In this document: positions 56,828 to 64,000 of the stretch, piece by piece | Layout: each line of letters opens with the position of its first letter | Numbering within the stretch: position 1 is the first letter of the stretch | Assembly: GCF_005696555.1 (NCBI RefSeq) | Contig: NZ_CP040005.1 | Coordinates: 868,001-932,000 of the forward strand | Direction of reading: 5' to 3' | Origin: Actinomyces sp. oral taxon 171 str. F0337 | Lineage (GTDB): Bacteria > Actinomycetota > Actinomycetes > Actinomycetales > Actinomycetaceae | DNA length: 64,000 nt | Made by a program: the position numbers and the translations under genes | The notes under the pieces: model-generated | The model's input: only the letters and a program-made list of their open reading frames with translations | Databases searched by the model: none | Told to the model about the DNA's origin: nothing

Positions 56828-57247
56828 TCAAGAGGCGCGGCGCGAGCGCATGGCTCTCAGCTGGGTGAGTGAGGCATCATCTGAGAGCTCCTGGTAGCGC
56901 GTCGAGCCGAGAGGGACCAGCGCCACTCGGCCCTGGCCATCGTGGTGGAATCCCCAGCCGTAGCGCTTGGCCAGTGGTGAGGAGCGCAGGCAGGCCTGGG
57001 GCTTGGCGAAGAAGGCCTCCCGCTGTGCGGCCCGCTCCGGAGGCTCAATGTTCTGACGGATGGCGTGCACCTCGAACAGCAGGTCGTCGGAGGTCAGCTC
57101 ATAGGGGCGCTCACTGAGGAGCCGGTACTGGAGGAGGGCGATCGTCGGGGGCTTGCCCGCCGGGCCGGCAGGAGGCTCCTGCGCGTCCTGCGCCGGGCAG
57201 TCCTCGGCGACTCGGATGAATGTCTCAGCGTAGTTGGTGCTGCTCAT
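56828..57247 (-). CDS. DUF6157 family protein
   Basis: The product is 139 aa, with NYAETFIRVAEDCPAQDAQE near the start, KPPTIALLQYRLL, PYELTSDDLLFEVHAIR and the end GSTRYQELSDD. This matches DUF6157, a widespread small cytosolic family with no known role. ATG 57247 lies 7 nt from TAGCGT (57260-57255 on this strand). It is divergent from an AraC-type regulator, 102 bp apart. Confidence 0.85.
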   Translation of the reverse strand: MSSTNYAETFIRVAEDCPAQDAQEPPAGPAGKPPTIALLQYRLLSERPYELTSDDLLFEVHAIRQNIEPPERAAQREAFFAKPQACLRSSPLAKRYGWGFHHDGQGRVALVPLGSTRYQELSDDASLTQLRAMRSRRAS

Positions 57248-57349
57248 GACCAGAACGCTAAGGGCGCCGGCCGGGGCATCATAGAAGAAAGGCGACAGCT
57301 GGAGGCCGCCGGCCCCGGCGAGGCGCGGGTGCGTGCCACACTAGGAGCC

Positions 57350-58210
57350 ATGTCAGCCGATCCGGACTGCGGTCCACGCCAGTCCCCGATCCGTCCGCAG
57401 GAGCGCACAGGGGTGCTGGCACCGGACAACCTCACCCGCTACGGCGCGCACTGGCTGGCACCCGATCCCACAGTGGCCGACGTCGTCGACCAGTACTGGT
57501 ACGTCTCATGGAACCTGGGCGACCAGAGCGTGGACCAGCGGATCATCGACGCCCCGGCTGTGACCCTGACGGTGGAGGAGGGTGACGTGCCCGCGCCCCT
57601 GGTGATTACCGGAGTCCAGACCCGCGCCTGGCACCGCACGATCCAGGGTCGTGGAAGGGTCTTCGCCATACGGCTGCGACCGGCGGGACTCGCCGTCCTC
57701 GGCGCGCTGTCGCCCCAGCGCCTGGCCAACACCGCGCTTCCCCTGACCGAGGAGCTCGACGCTGAACTGCACGCACTCATGCGCAGGGTCGCAGCCCACC
57801 CCACGCCCCAGGCCCGCGCCCAGGCCGCCGACGAGGCGATCCGGGCACGGCTGGCCGACCACCGGCCCTCGGAGAGCGGTCTCCTGGCCAACAGGGTGGT
57901 CGATGAGCTGCGCTCCCGGCTTCACCGGCGCACCGGCGACTCCCTGCCTGCGGCTCTGCACGTCAGTGAGCGCACGATCCAGCGCTGCCTGCGCGCCACC
58001 CTGGGACGCGGACCGAGATGGGTGGGGCACCGCATCAGGCTCCAGGAGGTGGTTCTGGCACTCACGGCGCGCCCTGAGACCGACCTGGCCACGATCGCCG
58101 CAGACCTCGGCTTCGCCGACCAGTCTCACCTGTCGGGCGCCTTCAGGGCCGCCTGCGGGCTGAGCCCCAGCGCCTATCGGCGCAGCCTTGAGACCCTCAT
58201 CAACGGATGA
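57350..58210 (+). CDS. AraC-family transcriptional regulator with DUF6597 N-terminus
   Basis: The product is 286 aa. The N-terminal sensor begins RYGAHWLAPDPTVADVVDQY with WYVSW and GVQTRAWHRTIQGRGRVFAI, as in DUF6597. The C-terminal HTH_18 has HVSERTIQRCLRATLGRGPR and DLATIAADLGFADQSHLSGA, then the usual FRAACGLSPSAYRR. It may control the divergent DUF6157 gene, with which it shares 102 bp of promoter DNA; this is inference. Confidence 0.88.
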   Translation: MSADPDCGPRQSPIRPQERTGVLAPDNLTRYGAHWLAPDPTVADVVDQYWYVSWNLGDQSVDQRIIDAPAVTLTVEEGDVPAPLVITGVQTRAWHRTIQGRGRVFAIRLRPAGLAVLGALSPQRLANTALPLTEELDAELHALMRRVAAHPTPQARAQAADEAIRARLADHRPSESGLLANRVVDELRSRLHRRTGDSLPAALHVSERTIQRCLRATLGRGPRWVGHRIRLQEVVLALTARPETDLATIAADLGFADQSHLSGAFRAACGLSPSAYRRSLETLING

Positions 58211-58240
58211 CGCGGCGGAGGCCACGCATGTGAGGCCCGC

Positions 58241-59980
58241 TCAGGCAGCGATCCCCAGGATGCCGCGCAGATCCTCCTTGATGGCCTCCAGGCGCTCAGC
58301 GGCCGCCTCCCGCACCTCGGCCACCGGAGTGTCATTCGTCGGCAGAATCACTTCGCAGTAGCACTTGAGCTTGGGCTCAGTCCCCGAGGGACGTACGACC
58401 ACCCGATCATCCGAGGCCGTCACCCACACCAGTCCGTTCGTGGGGGGCAGGGTGCCGCCGTTGCCGTCCGAGATGCCGTCGAGCAGGTCCACCGTCTTGG
58501 TGACCGGGGAACCGGCGAGCTTGGCCGGCGCCCCACCCGAGCGCAGACGCTCCATGGTGCTGGTGATGATGTCGAGGTCCTCGACCCGCATGCTCAACGG
58601 GCTCGTGGCGTGCAGCCCGTGCTCGCGTGCGAGCCGGTCGAGCAGATCCTGCAAGGTCCGGCCCTGCTGCTTGAGCACGGAGATCAGCACTGCCAACCTC
58701 ACCGAGGCGGAGATACCGTCCTTGTCCCGCACCGCGGCAGGATCGACGCAGTACCCCAGCGCCTCCTCGTAACCGAAGACCAGCCCCGGCTCCCGACTGA
58801 TCCACTTGAAGCCCGTCAGGGTACGGCGGAAGCCCAACCCGTGGGACTGGGCGATCCGGCGCAGCAGGCGGGAGGAGACCACGGAGCAGGCCAGGACCCC
58901 GTTGCCGGCAAAAGCAGCCAGCTCGGCGGCCTGCTCGCCCAGGAGGGCGCCGACCTCATCGCCCGTCAGCTGACGCCAGCCGCCGGGAGCATCCGCGTCC
59001 GGGATCGCGGCGGAGCAACGATCAGCATCAGGATCGTTGGCGATCACCAGGTCCGCCTCGACCTCCCGAGCCTTCTCCAGCGCCAGGTCCAGCGCCCCGG
59101 GCTCCTCCGGATTGGGGAAGGCGACCGTCGGGAAGTCCGGATCCGGCTCGAACTGCTCGGCCACCTCGACGACGTCAGTGAACCCGACTCGCGCGAGCAC
59201 CTCACGGCAGGTGGCCCCGCCCACGCCGTGCATCGCCGTCAGCACGATCCTCACCGGGGTGGGGGCCGTCATCCGAGCCGCCTGAGCGGCCCGCTCGATG
59301 TACTCCTCCCGGATCCCCGGGTCGACCGTCTCCCAGCCCGACTGTGGGCGGGGTACGGATCCGACCGGGCCCACGGCGTCGATCACCGCAGCGATCTGGC
59401 TGTCATAGGGGGGAACAATCTGAGCTCCCTGACCCGAGTCGGTCACGGCCCGCCCACCCAAGTAGACCTTGTAGCCGTTGTCCTGCGGCGGGTTGTGCGA
59501 GGCCGTCACCATGACACCGGCGTCAGCCTCCAGGCGCCGCAGCGCGAAGGCGAGCACCGGGGTGGGACAGTGCGACTCGAAGAGGATGGCCCGTCCGCCT
59601 GCCCCGGTGACGACCGCGGCCGTATCGCGGGCGAACTGCTCGGAGTTATGGCGGGCGTCATAACCGATGACGACGCTGAAGCCCTCACCGAGACGGGCCT
59701 TGAGGTACGCGGACAGCCCCGCCGCGGCGCGGATGACGACGACCCGGTTCATCCGGTTGGGGCCGCCGCCCAGACGACCCCGCAGCCCGGCGGTGCCGAA
59801 GGCGAGTGTGCCGCTGAATGCGTCGTTGAGGGCCCTGCGAGCCGCCTGGGCCCGCTCTCCATGAGAACCGGCTGCACTGAGGAGCTCAGTGAGCTCGGCG
59901 CGGGTGGCTGGATCCGGATCATCCTGGATCCACGCGTTCACGGCAGCGTCGTCGTACACATCTTCAGGGCCTCGGGTCAT
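58241..59980 (-). CDS. Phosphohexomutase (phosphoglucomutase/phosphomannomutase)
   Basis: The product is 579 aa, the long alpha-D-phosphohexomutase type. It moves phosphate between C6 and C1 of glucose or mannose. The phosphoserine loop is VTASHNPPQDNGYKVYLGG, the metal loop ANDPDADRC, the sugar loop GYEEALGYCVD, and the phosphate loop RPSGTEPKLKCYCEV. The start ATG 59980 is chosen because family homology begins soon after; the frame extends further upstream. It could feed GDP-mannose or glycogen pathways. Confidence 0.92.
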   Translation of the reverse strand: MTRGPEDVYDDAAVNAWIQDDPDPATRAELTELLSAAGSHGERAQAARRALNDAFSGTLAFGTAGLRGRLGGGPNRMNRVVVIRAAAGLSAYLKARLGEGFSVVIGYDARHNSEQFARDTAAVVTGAGGRAILFESHCPTPVLAFALRRLEADAGVMVTASHNPPQDNGYKVYLGGRAVTDSGQGAQIVPPYDSQIAAVIDAVGPVGSVPRPQSGWETVDPGIREEYIERAAQAARMTAPTPVRIVLTAMHGVGGATCREVLARVGFTDVVEVAEQFEPDPDFPTVAFPNPEEPGALDLALEKAREVEADLVIANDPDADRCSAAIPDADAPGGWRQLTGDEVGALLGEQAAELAAFAGNGVLACSVVSSRLLRRIAQSHGLGFRRTLTGFKWISREPGLVFGYEEALGYCVDPAAVRDKDGISASVRLAVLISVLKQQGRTLQDLLDRLAREHGLHATSPLSMRVEDLDIITSTMERLRSGGAPAKLAGSPVTKTVDLLDGISDGNGGTLPPTNGLVWVTASDDRVVVRPSGTEPKLKCYCEVILPTNDTPVAEVREAAAERLEAIKEDLRGILGIAA

Positions 59981-60279
59981 ATATGTGACGGTACCGCGCC
60001 AAAACTGATGGAAACGCTCACAATGACGCTCCTCACTGGTGTTTCCAAACACAAGGAGAATTCAGTCACGGAAACGGTGGATCGTACCTGAAATAAGATG
60101 TCTTAAATTAAGTTTGCGATGCAATTCGAGGTCATTTTGAGAGTTTTGAGATATGTGATGATGCTGGGAAAGGAGAGGGGGGTGAGGGTGGATGACTGGG
60201 ACCTTTGTCCTGCATATGTCCTCCGCTTCTGCGCACCGGACACATCGCCACCTCGGCCGGATTAGGGGATCATGGCCGC
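59981..60279. other. Divergent promoter region, partly AT-rich
   Basis: This 299-bp gap separates the phosphohexomutase (minus) and LOG (plus) genes. It contains GTGTTT-CC-AAACAC (about 60039-60052), a small TAAGA-TG-TCTTA dyad (60094-60105), and repeated GGAAACG words near 60010 and 60070. The GGAAACG words resemble LacI-family half-sites but are not a full operator. No gene was found. Confidence 0.4.
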
Positions 60280-61035
60280 ATGAGTACACGCGAGTCCTAC
60301 CGCAAGGGACCAGTGGTGCTGCGCGGCACCCAGATCCCCACCCAGACCACCGACGCGCGCCTGCTGAGCAGTGACGCCGACGCCGACTGGCTCCACGCCG
60401 ATCCGTGGCGGGTCATGCGTATCCAGGCGGAGTTCGTCGAGGGTTTCGGAGCCCTGGCTGAGCTGGGGCCGGCCATCAGCGTCTTCGGCTCGGCCCGCAC
60501 CAAGCCCGAGGATCCTTTCTACCGAGTGGCCATGGAGGTTGGGGCCGGGCTGACGCGCGCCGGCTACGCCGTGATCACCGGAGGCGGACCGGGCATGATG
60601 GAGGCCGCCAACCGTGGGTGCCACGAGGCCGGCGGTACCTCGGTGGGCCTTGGCATCGAGCTGCCCCACGAGCAGGGCATGAACGAGTACGTCGACCTCG
60701 GGGTCAACTTCCGCTACTTCTTCGCCCGCAAGACCATGTTCGTCAAGTACTCCGACGGATTCGTCGTCATGCCCGGCGGGATGGGAACCCTCGACGAGCT
60801 CTTCGAGGCTCTCACCCTGGTCCAGACCCAGAAGATCTCCTCCTTCCCCATTGTCCTGGTGGACAGCGGCTACTGGGGCGGGCTGCTGGAGTGGCTGCGC
60901 ACCACGATGATTGAGCGTGGCATGATCTCCGCCTCCGACCCCGATCTGCTTCACGTCGTCGACGACGCCGAGGCTGCGGTGGACTACGTGGTCAGTGCGG
61001 CCCGGCGGCTGCGCCATGGGCGGGCTGGGGCGTGA
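60280..61035 (+). CDS. LOG-family (TIGR00730) Rossmann-fold protein
   Basis: The product is 251 aa. The hallmark motifs GGGPGMMEAANRGCHEAGG and PGGMGTLDELFEAL are present, as in cytokinin-activating phosphoribohydrolases and related nucleotide 5'-monophosphate nucleosidases. FARKTMFVKYSDGFVVMPGG links them in the normal way. The start is the ATG at 60280; an earlier in-frame start has no support. The substrate in bacteria like this is not established. Confidence 0.9.
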   Translation: MSTRESYRKGPVVLRGTQIPTQTTDARLLSSDADADWLHADPWRVMRIQAEFVEGFGALAELGPAISVFGSARTKPEDPFYRVAMEVGAGLTRAGYAVITGGGPGMMEAANRGCHEAGGTSVGLGIELPHEQGMNEYVDLGVNFRYFFARKTMFVKYSDGFVVMPGGMGTLDELFEALTLVQTQKISSFPIVLVDSGYWGGLLEWLRTTMIERGMISASDPDLLHVVDDAEAAVDYVVSAARRLRHGRAGA

Positions 61036-61065
61036 GTCGCGTCATGGCAGGCGCACCCTCGAACG

Positions 61066-61093
61066 TTGCACCTTGAATGGCGTAGAATATGAC
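61066..61093 (+). promoter_or_regulatory. Promoter of the DUF3117 gene
   Basis: TTGCAC (61066-61071) and TATGAC (61088-61093) are separated by 16 bp, about 48 bp before the ATG. The leader contains a GCGCGG/CCGCGC stem and a GAAAGGTGAG ribosome site. Confidence 0.55.
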
Positions 61094-61140
61094 AGGTCGC
61101 GCGGCGATGTGCCCGCGCAGCACTGACGAAAGGTGAGCAC

Positions 61141-61308
61141 ATGGCTGCCATGAAGCCCCGGACCGGAGACGGCCCTCTCGAAGTCGTCAAGGAAGGCCGC
61201 GCCATCATCATGCGGGTTCCGCTTGAGGGCGGCGGTCGACTCGTTCTCGAGATCACGGCCGATGAGGTCAAGGCACTTGGAGAGGCCCTGGCCAACGCCA
61301 AGATCTGA
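61141..61308 (+). CDS. DUF3117 family small protein
   Basis: The product is 55 aa: AAMKPRTGDGPLEVVKEGRA, then IIMRVPLEGGGRLVLEITAD and the end EALANAKI. This is the near-invariant actinobacterial DUF3117 protein, whose function is unknown. A good promoter, ribosome site and terminator surround it, so it is a single-gene unit. It is too short for usual ORF cut-offs. Confidence 0.92.
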   Translation: MAAMKPRTGDGPLEVVKEGRAIIMRVPLEGGGRLVLEITADEVKALGEALANAKI

Positions 61309-61393
61309 TCGATCCAGGCGCCCGGGGGAGAGCCGGTACCACTTGATCCTCGGCGTCGAGGAGCTGGTGGCCAGGTTATCCAGCCTATGAGGG

Positions 61394-61422
61394 AGGGTCG
61401 GACCCAGTAGGGGTCCGACCCT
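61394..61422 (+). terminator. 12-bp hairpin with T-rich tail after DUF3117
   Basis: AGGGTCGGACCC (61394-61405) pairs exactly with 61411-61422 around a 5-nt loop and is followed by CTTCTTCGTT on the plus strand. It lies between DUF3117 and the convergent methyltransferase gene. Confidence 0.85.
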
Positions 61423-61457
61423 CTTCTTCGTTCCGTCCCGTTGGACGGTGCCCTGTG

Positions 61458-62093
61458 TCAGGTCTGGCGCACGGAGACGAGCAGGCCGTCTCCGACGGGC
61501 AGCAGTGTTGTCAGTAGCGCCCGGGAGGCGCGCAGCGCCTTGCCGAGCTCGCGGGCCGCCACAGTGGTGACGTCGCGGCGTGCCGGGTCGGCCACGTGGT
61601 CGTTCCACAGGGCGCGGGTGACGGCCAGGACCCCGCCGGGGCGCAGCATCCGCAGGGCGTTGGAGGCCAGGAGGATCGCCTCCTCCGGGGCGACGTCGAG
61701 CACCACCATGTCGTAGGAGCGGGCCGCCATCCGCGGCATGACGTCCGAGGCTCGTCCCTGGATGATGCGGGTGCGCGAGGAGGGGTAGCCGGCCCCGTCG
61801 AAGGCGCGGCGGGCCTCGCGCTGGAGCTCGGGCTCGACATCGATCGTGGTGAGGACTCCATCGGTGCCCATGCCGCTCAGCAGCCACAGGCCTGAGACGC
61901 CGGTGCCGGTGCCGACCTCGGCCACGGACTTGGCGCCCACTGAGGCGGCCAGCATCCGCAGCGCCGCTCCGGTCCCCGAGGACACCGGGGTGATGCCGAG
62001 CTCGAGCCCGCGTATGCGGGCCTGGGCGGTGGCCTCGTCCTCCGCGGTGAAGTCCTCCGTGTAGGACCAGCTCAGCGTCTTGTCCGCACTCAC
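61458..62093 (-). CDS. O-methyltransferase (class I, SAM-dependent)
   Basis: The product is 211 aa. The SAM-binding loop is AEVGTGTGVSGLWLL, followed by TIDVEPELQREARRAF and the acidic MVVLDVAPEE, which matches the metal-dependent O-methyltransferase_3 (catechol-type) family. The GTG start is preceded by GAAAGG. Actinobacteria often have this gene near tatB, as here (starts 155 bp apart, divergent). The substrate is unknown. Confidence 0.88.
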   Translation of the reverse strand: MSADKTLSWSYTEDFTAEDEATAQARIRGLELGITPVSSGTGAALRMLAASVGAKSVAEVGTGTGVSGLWLLSGMGTDGVLTTIDVEPELQREARRAFDGAGYPSSRTRIIQGRASDVMPRMAARSYDMVVLDVAPEEAILLASNALRMLRPGGVLAVTRALWNDHVADPARRDVTTVAARELGKALRASRALLTTLLPVGDGLLVSVRQT

Positions 62094-62248
62094 TGTGAGC
62101 CTTTCTTCTGCGGCGGGGCGCCAGGTGCACCCCTCAAACTACATTGTTCCAGGCGTTCGGCCCGATAGAAGGGCAGGCGCTCGGGTGAGTCCGCCGGTAG
62201 GCGAACCGAGGCGGACCGGGGCGGCCAGGACTCCCTATACTGAGCGGC

Positions 62249-63211
62249 GTGTTCGGCATCTCTGGATCTGAGTTCCTCGTCATCATCCTGGTGGCGGTGA
62301 TCGTGGTGGGGCCGCAGCGCTTGCCCGAGTACACCCGCAAGCTCACGCAGATGGTGCGTCAGCTCAGGGTGTTCCTGGACAACGCGCGCAGCCAGATCGC
62401 CGAGGAGGTCGGCCCCGAGATGGCCGACCTGGACCTGTCCAGCCTCGACCCGCGCCAGTACGACCCCCGCAAGATCGTGCGCGACGCCCTGGGGGAGGAC
62501 ATCGACGCCATCCGCGAGGACCTCGCCCACCCCTTCAGGTCCGTCGGCTCAGCCGCCAAGGAGGCCTCCGACGACGCCGCCCAGGCGGTCAACGACGTGG
62601 TCACGCAGGACCGGGCCAAGTCGCTGAGCAAGCAGATCGAGGCCAAGCGGGCCGAGCATCTGGGCGGGAACGATGCTGAGGCCGCTCAGAACACCGAGAA
62701 CACCGAGAACACCGAGAACACGGAGAGTTCCGAGAGCCTCGAGGGCGCGGAGAGGACCGAGGCTGCTGAGAGCCTCGAGAGCTCCGAGAGTATCGAGCAA
62801 CCCGCAGGCTCCACCTCGCCGCGGGGCGTGCTTCAGCAGACGGATGACGCCGAGCTCGAGGCCCAGTCCGAGCCGGCGGAGGAAGCCGATCCGACTGACG
62901 GGTCCGATGAGGTCGAGACCGAGCAGCCCGAGGGGACCAAGGATGCTGAGAGTGCTGAGCAGTCCGAGGAGAACAAGGATGCCGGTCAGGCGGAGTCCGC
63001 TGAGCAGCCGCTCGAGCCGGAGCCGGTAGAGGTCCCCACCAGCCTGGTCGAGCCGGAGGGTGCCTCCGGCGAGCACGCGGGGGACGCCTCCGCGGAGGGC
63101 GCTGACTCCCGCACCCGTGTGCGCCCTTTGTCTCCGCGTGACATCGTGCGCGCCGCCAACGCCGCCGCCCGCACCCGCGCCGAGGCCGCGCGCATCGCCG
63201 TCGACTTCTGA
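62249..63211 (+). CDS. tatB: Twin-arginine translocase subunit TatB with long acidic tail
   Basis: The product is 320 aa. The first ~50 residues are a standard TatA/B unit: short membrane helix (LVIILVAVIVV), GPQRLPEY hinge and amphipathic helix (TRKLTQMVRQLRVFLDNARS). Typical TatB is 110-170 aa. Here ~180 extra residues are rich in Glu, Ser, Ala and Pro, with four ENT repeats (DNA 62689-62724) and many ES/SE words, before a basic end (RAANAAARTRAEAARI). GTG 62249 lies 7 nt after TATACT (62236-62241), so it is likely leaderless. tatA and tatC were not seen here. Confidence 0.88.
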   Translation: MFGISGSEFLVIILVAVIVVGPQRLPEYTRKLTQMVRQLRVFLDNARSQIAEEVGPEMADLDLSSLDPRQYDPRKIVRDALGEDIDAIREDLAHPFRSVGSAAKEASDDAAQAVNDVVTQDRAKSLSKQIEAKRAEHLGGNDAEAAQNTENTENTENTESSESLEGAERTEAAESLESSESIEQPAGSTSPRGVLQQTDDAELEAQSEPAEEADPTDGSDEVETEQPEGTKDAESAEQSEENKDAGQAESAEQPLEPEPVEVPTSLVEPEGASGEHAGDASAEGADSRTRVRPLSPRDIVRAANAAARTRAEAARIAVDF

Positions 63212-63307
63212 ACCACCGAACCGGGCAGACCTCCTGTAGCCGGATAGAAGAACCGCCGGGCTACGCGAAGAACATCGGACTCGGTGAGAGGGCCGGGCGG
63301 GGCCGGC

Positions 63308-64000
63308 TCAGGCCGGGGTGACCCCCAGGCTCTTGCCGGCCAGGCCTCGGGCGCGGCGGGTCAGACGCTGGGCAACGGCGGATAGCTCCAGGGCCGCGGG
63401 GGCGTCGGCGGCCGGCTTGCCGTCGTCGGCCACGGCAGCCGGACAACCGGTGTCGGAGCCCTCCCGCAGACGGATGTCCAGCGGCAGCTGAGCCAGGAGC
63501 GGGACCTCGTAGCCGAGGGTCTCGCTCAGGGAGGCACTGACGATCTCGCCTCCGCCGGAGCCGAAGATCTCCAGGCGTGAGCCGTCGGGCTGGGGCATGT
63601 AGGACATGTTCTCGATGACGCCCACCACCTTCTGGTGCGTCTGGGCGGCGATGAGCCCGGTGCGCTCAGCCACCTCGGCGGCGGCCGTCTGCGGGGTGGT
63701 GACCACGAGGATCTCGGCGTTCGGCAGCAGCTGTGCCACCGAGATGGTCACGTCTCCGGTCCCGGGCGGCAGGTCCAGCAGGAGGACGTCCAGGTCCCCC
63801 CAGAAGACGTCGGAGAGGAACTGCTGGACGGCGCGGTGCAGCATGGGGCCGCGCCAGACGACCGGCTGCTTGTCCTCGACGAACATGCCGATCGAGATGA
63901 CCTTCACCCCGTGGGCCACGGGCGGCACGATCATGCCGTCGAGCTGGGTGGGGACCCGGTCCACGCCCAGCATGCGGGGGATGGAGAAGCCGTAGATGTC
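63308..64000 (-). CDS. Mrp/NBP35-type P-loop ATPase, C-terminal part (cut by window edge)
   Basis: The gene enters from the right edge. The visible ~230 aa start at DIYGFSIPRMLGV, the conserved Mrp stretch that follows the P-loop, which lies outside the window. Also present are DVLLLDLPPGTGDVTISVAQ (Walker B-like) and GVIENMSYM. The usual CxxC of Mrp after this point is not obvious: the sequence runs YMPQPDGSRLEIFGSGGGEI, so iron-sulfur binding at that site is doubtful. Mrp proteins act as Fe-S carriers in other bacteria. Confidence 0.88.
   Translation of the reverse strand, partial: DIYGFSIPRMLGVDRVPTQLDGMIVPPVAHGVKVISIGMFVEDKQPVVWRGPMLHRAVQQFLSDVFWGDLDVLLLDLPPGTGDVTISVAQLLPNAEILVVTTPQTAAAEVAERTGLIAAQTHQKVVGVIENMSYMPQPDGSRLEIFGSGGGEIVSASLSETLGYEVPLLAQLPLDIRLREGSDTGCPAAVADDGKPAADAPAALELSAVAQRLTRRARGLAGKSLGVTPA

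Noticed and set aside
59981..60079. LacI/CcpA-type operator before the phosphohexomutase gene
   Set aside because: Only half-site-like GGAAACG words are present and the dyad GTGTTT-CC-AAACAC does not match a known consensus. It is noted in the region entry but not called.

Overview
The window is a high-GC actinobacterial chromosome segment. The closest fit is an oral Actinomyces-like organism. This rests on the ATP-synthase neighbourhood (threonylcarbamoyl-AMP synthase, WecA-type transferase, AtpI-like protein, atpBEFHAGDC, DUF2550, nucS), the paired levansucrase and fructanase, a sortase-anchored LPLTG protein, DUF3117, and many genes with leaderless-type starts. The genus is an inference; no rRNA or tRNA gene was seen. 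I recognised no insertion sequence, prophage or CRISPR array.

Layout. 1-5.5 kb: the end of a DJ-1/PfpI protein, two membrane proteins (one with PspC), and a PspC-containing histidine kinase with a LuxR-type response regulator. 5.6-17.9 kb: tRNA-modification, cell-envelope and ATP-synthase genes, followed by the mismatch nuclease NucS and an AlkZ-like protein. 18-21.8 kb: nagA, a DinB-like protein, a less GC-rich stretch with an NTF2-like gene, and purU. 21.9-24.5 kb: a zinc-starvation cluster of cysteine-poor ribosomal proteins L28, L33, S14, L31B and L36, divergent from a COG0523 (CobW-like) protein, with a Zur-like operator between them. 24.6-27 kb: a ZTP riboswitch ahead of glyA-folD.

27-32.4 kb: a GH32 fructanase convergent with a GH68 levansucrase (levan breakdown and synthesis), then an LPLTG surface protein with a choice-of-anchor-L-like domain. 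32.4-37.2 kb: acylphosphatase, exonuclease III, and a MacAB-like three-gene exporter. 37.3-43.3 kb: a DeoR-type regulator with galK, a 2H phosphoesterase, a YihY membrane protein and a mannose-1-phosphate guanylyltransferase. 43.5-52.6 kb: a nucleoside uptake and salvage operon (BMP lipoprotein, ABC ATPase, two permeases, cdd, deoA, deoC) that also carries a C39-peptidase-like protein and a frameshifted VOC gene.

52.7-56.8 kb: a cluster A-I metal ABC importer, more likely manganese or iron than zinc, whose promoter holds a perfect palindrome. 56.8-64 kb: DUF6157, an AraC regulator, phosphohexomutase, LOG-family protein, DUF3117, an O-methyltransferase, TatB with a long acidic tail, and the C-terminal part of an Mrp-type ATPase.

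Themes across the window: (i) two metal-responsive promoters in which the operator sits between the -35 and -10 boxes and the start codon lies 7 nt after the -10; (ii) at least ten genes with a TAnnnT box 6-7 nt before the start codon, suggesting widespread leaderless transcription; (iii) tight 1-4 bp gene overlaps in nearly every operon.
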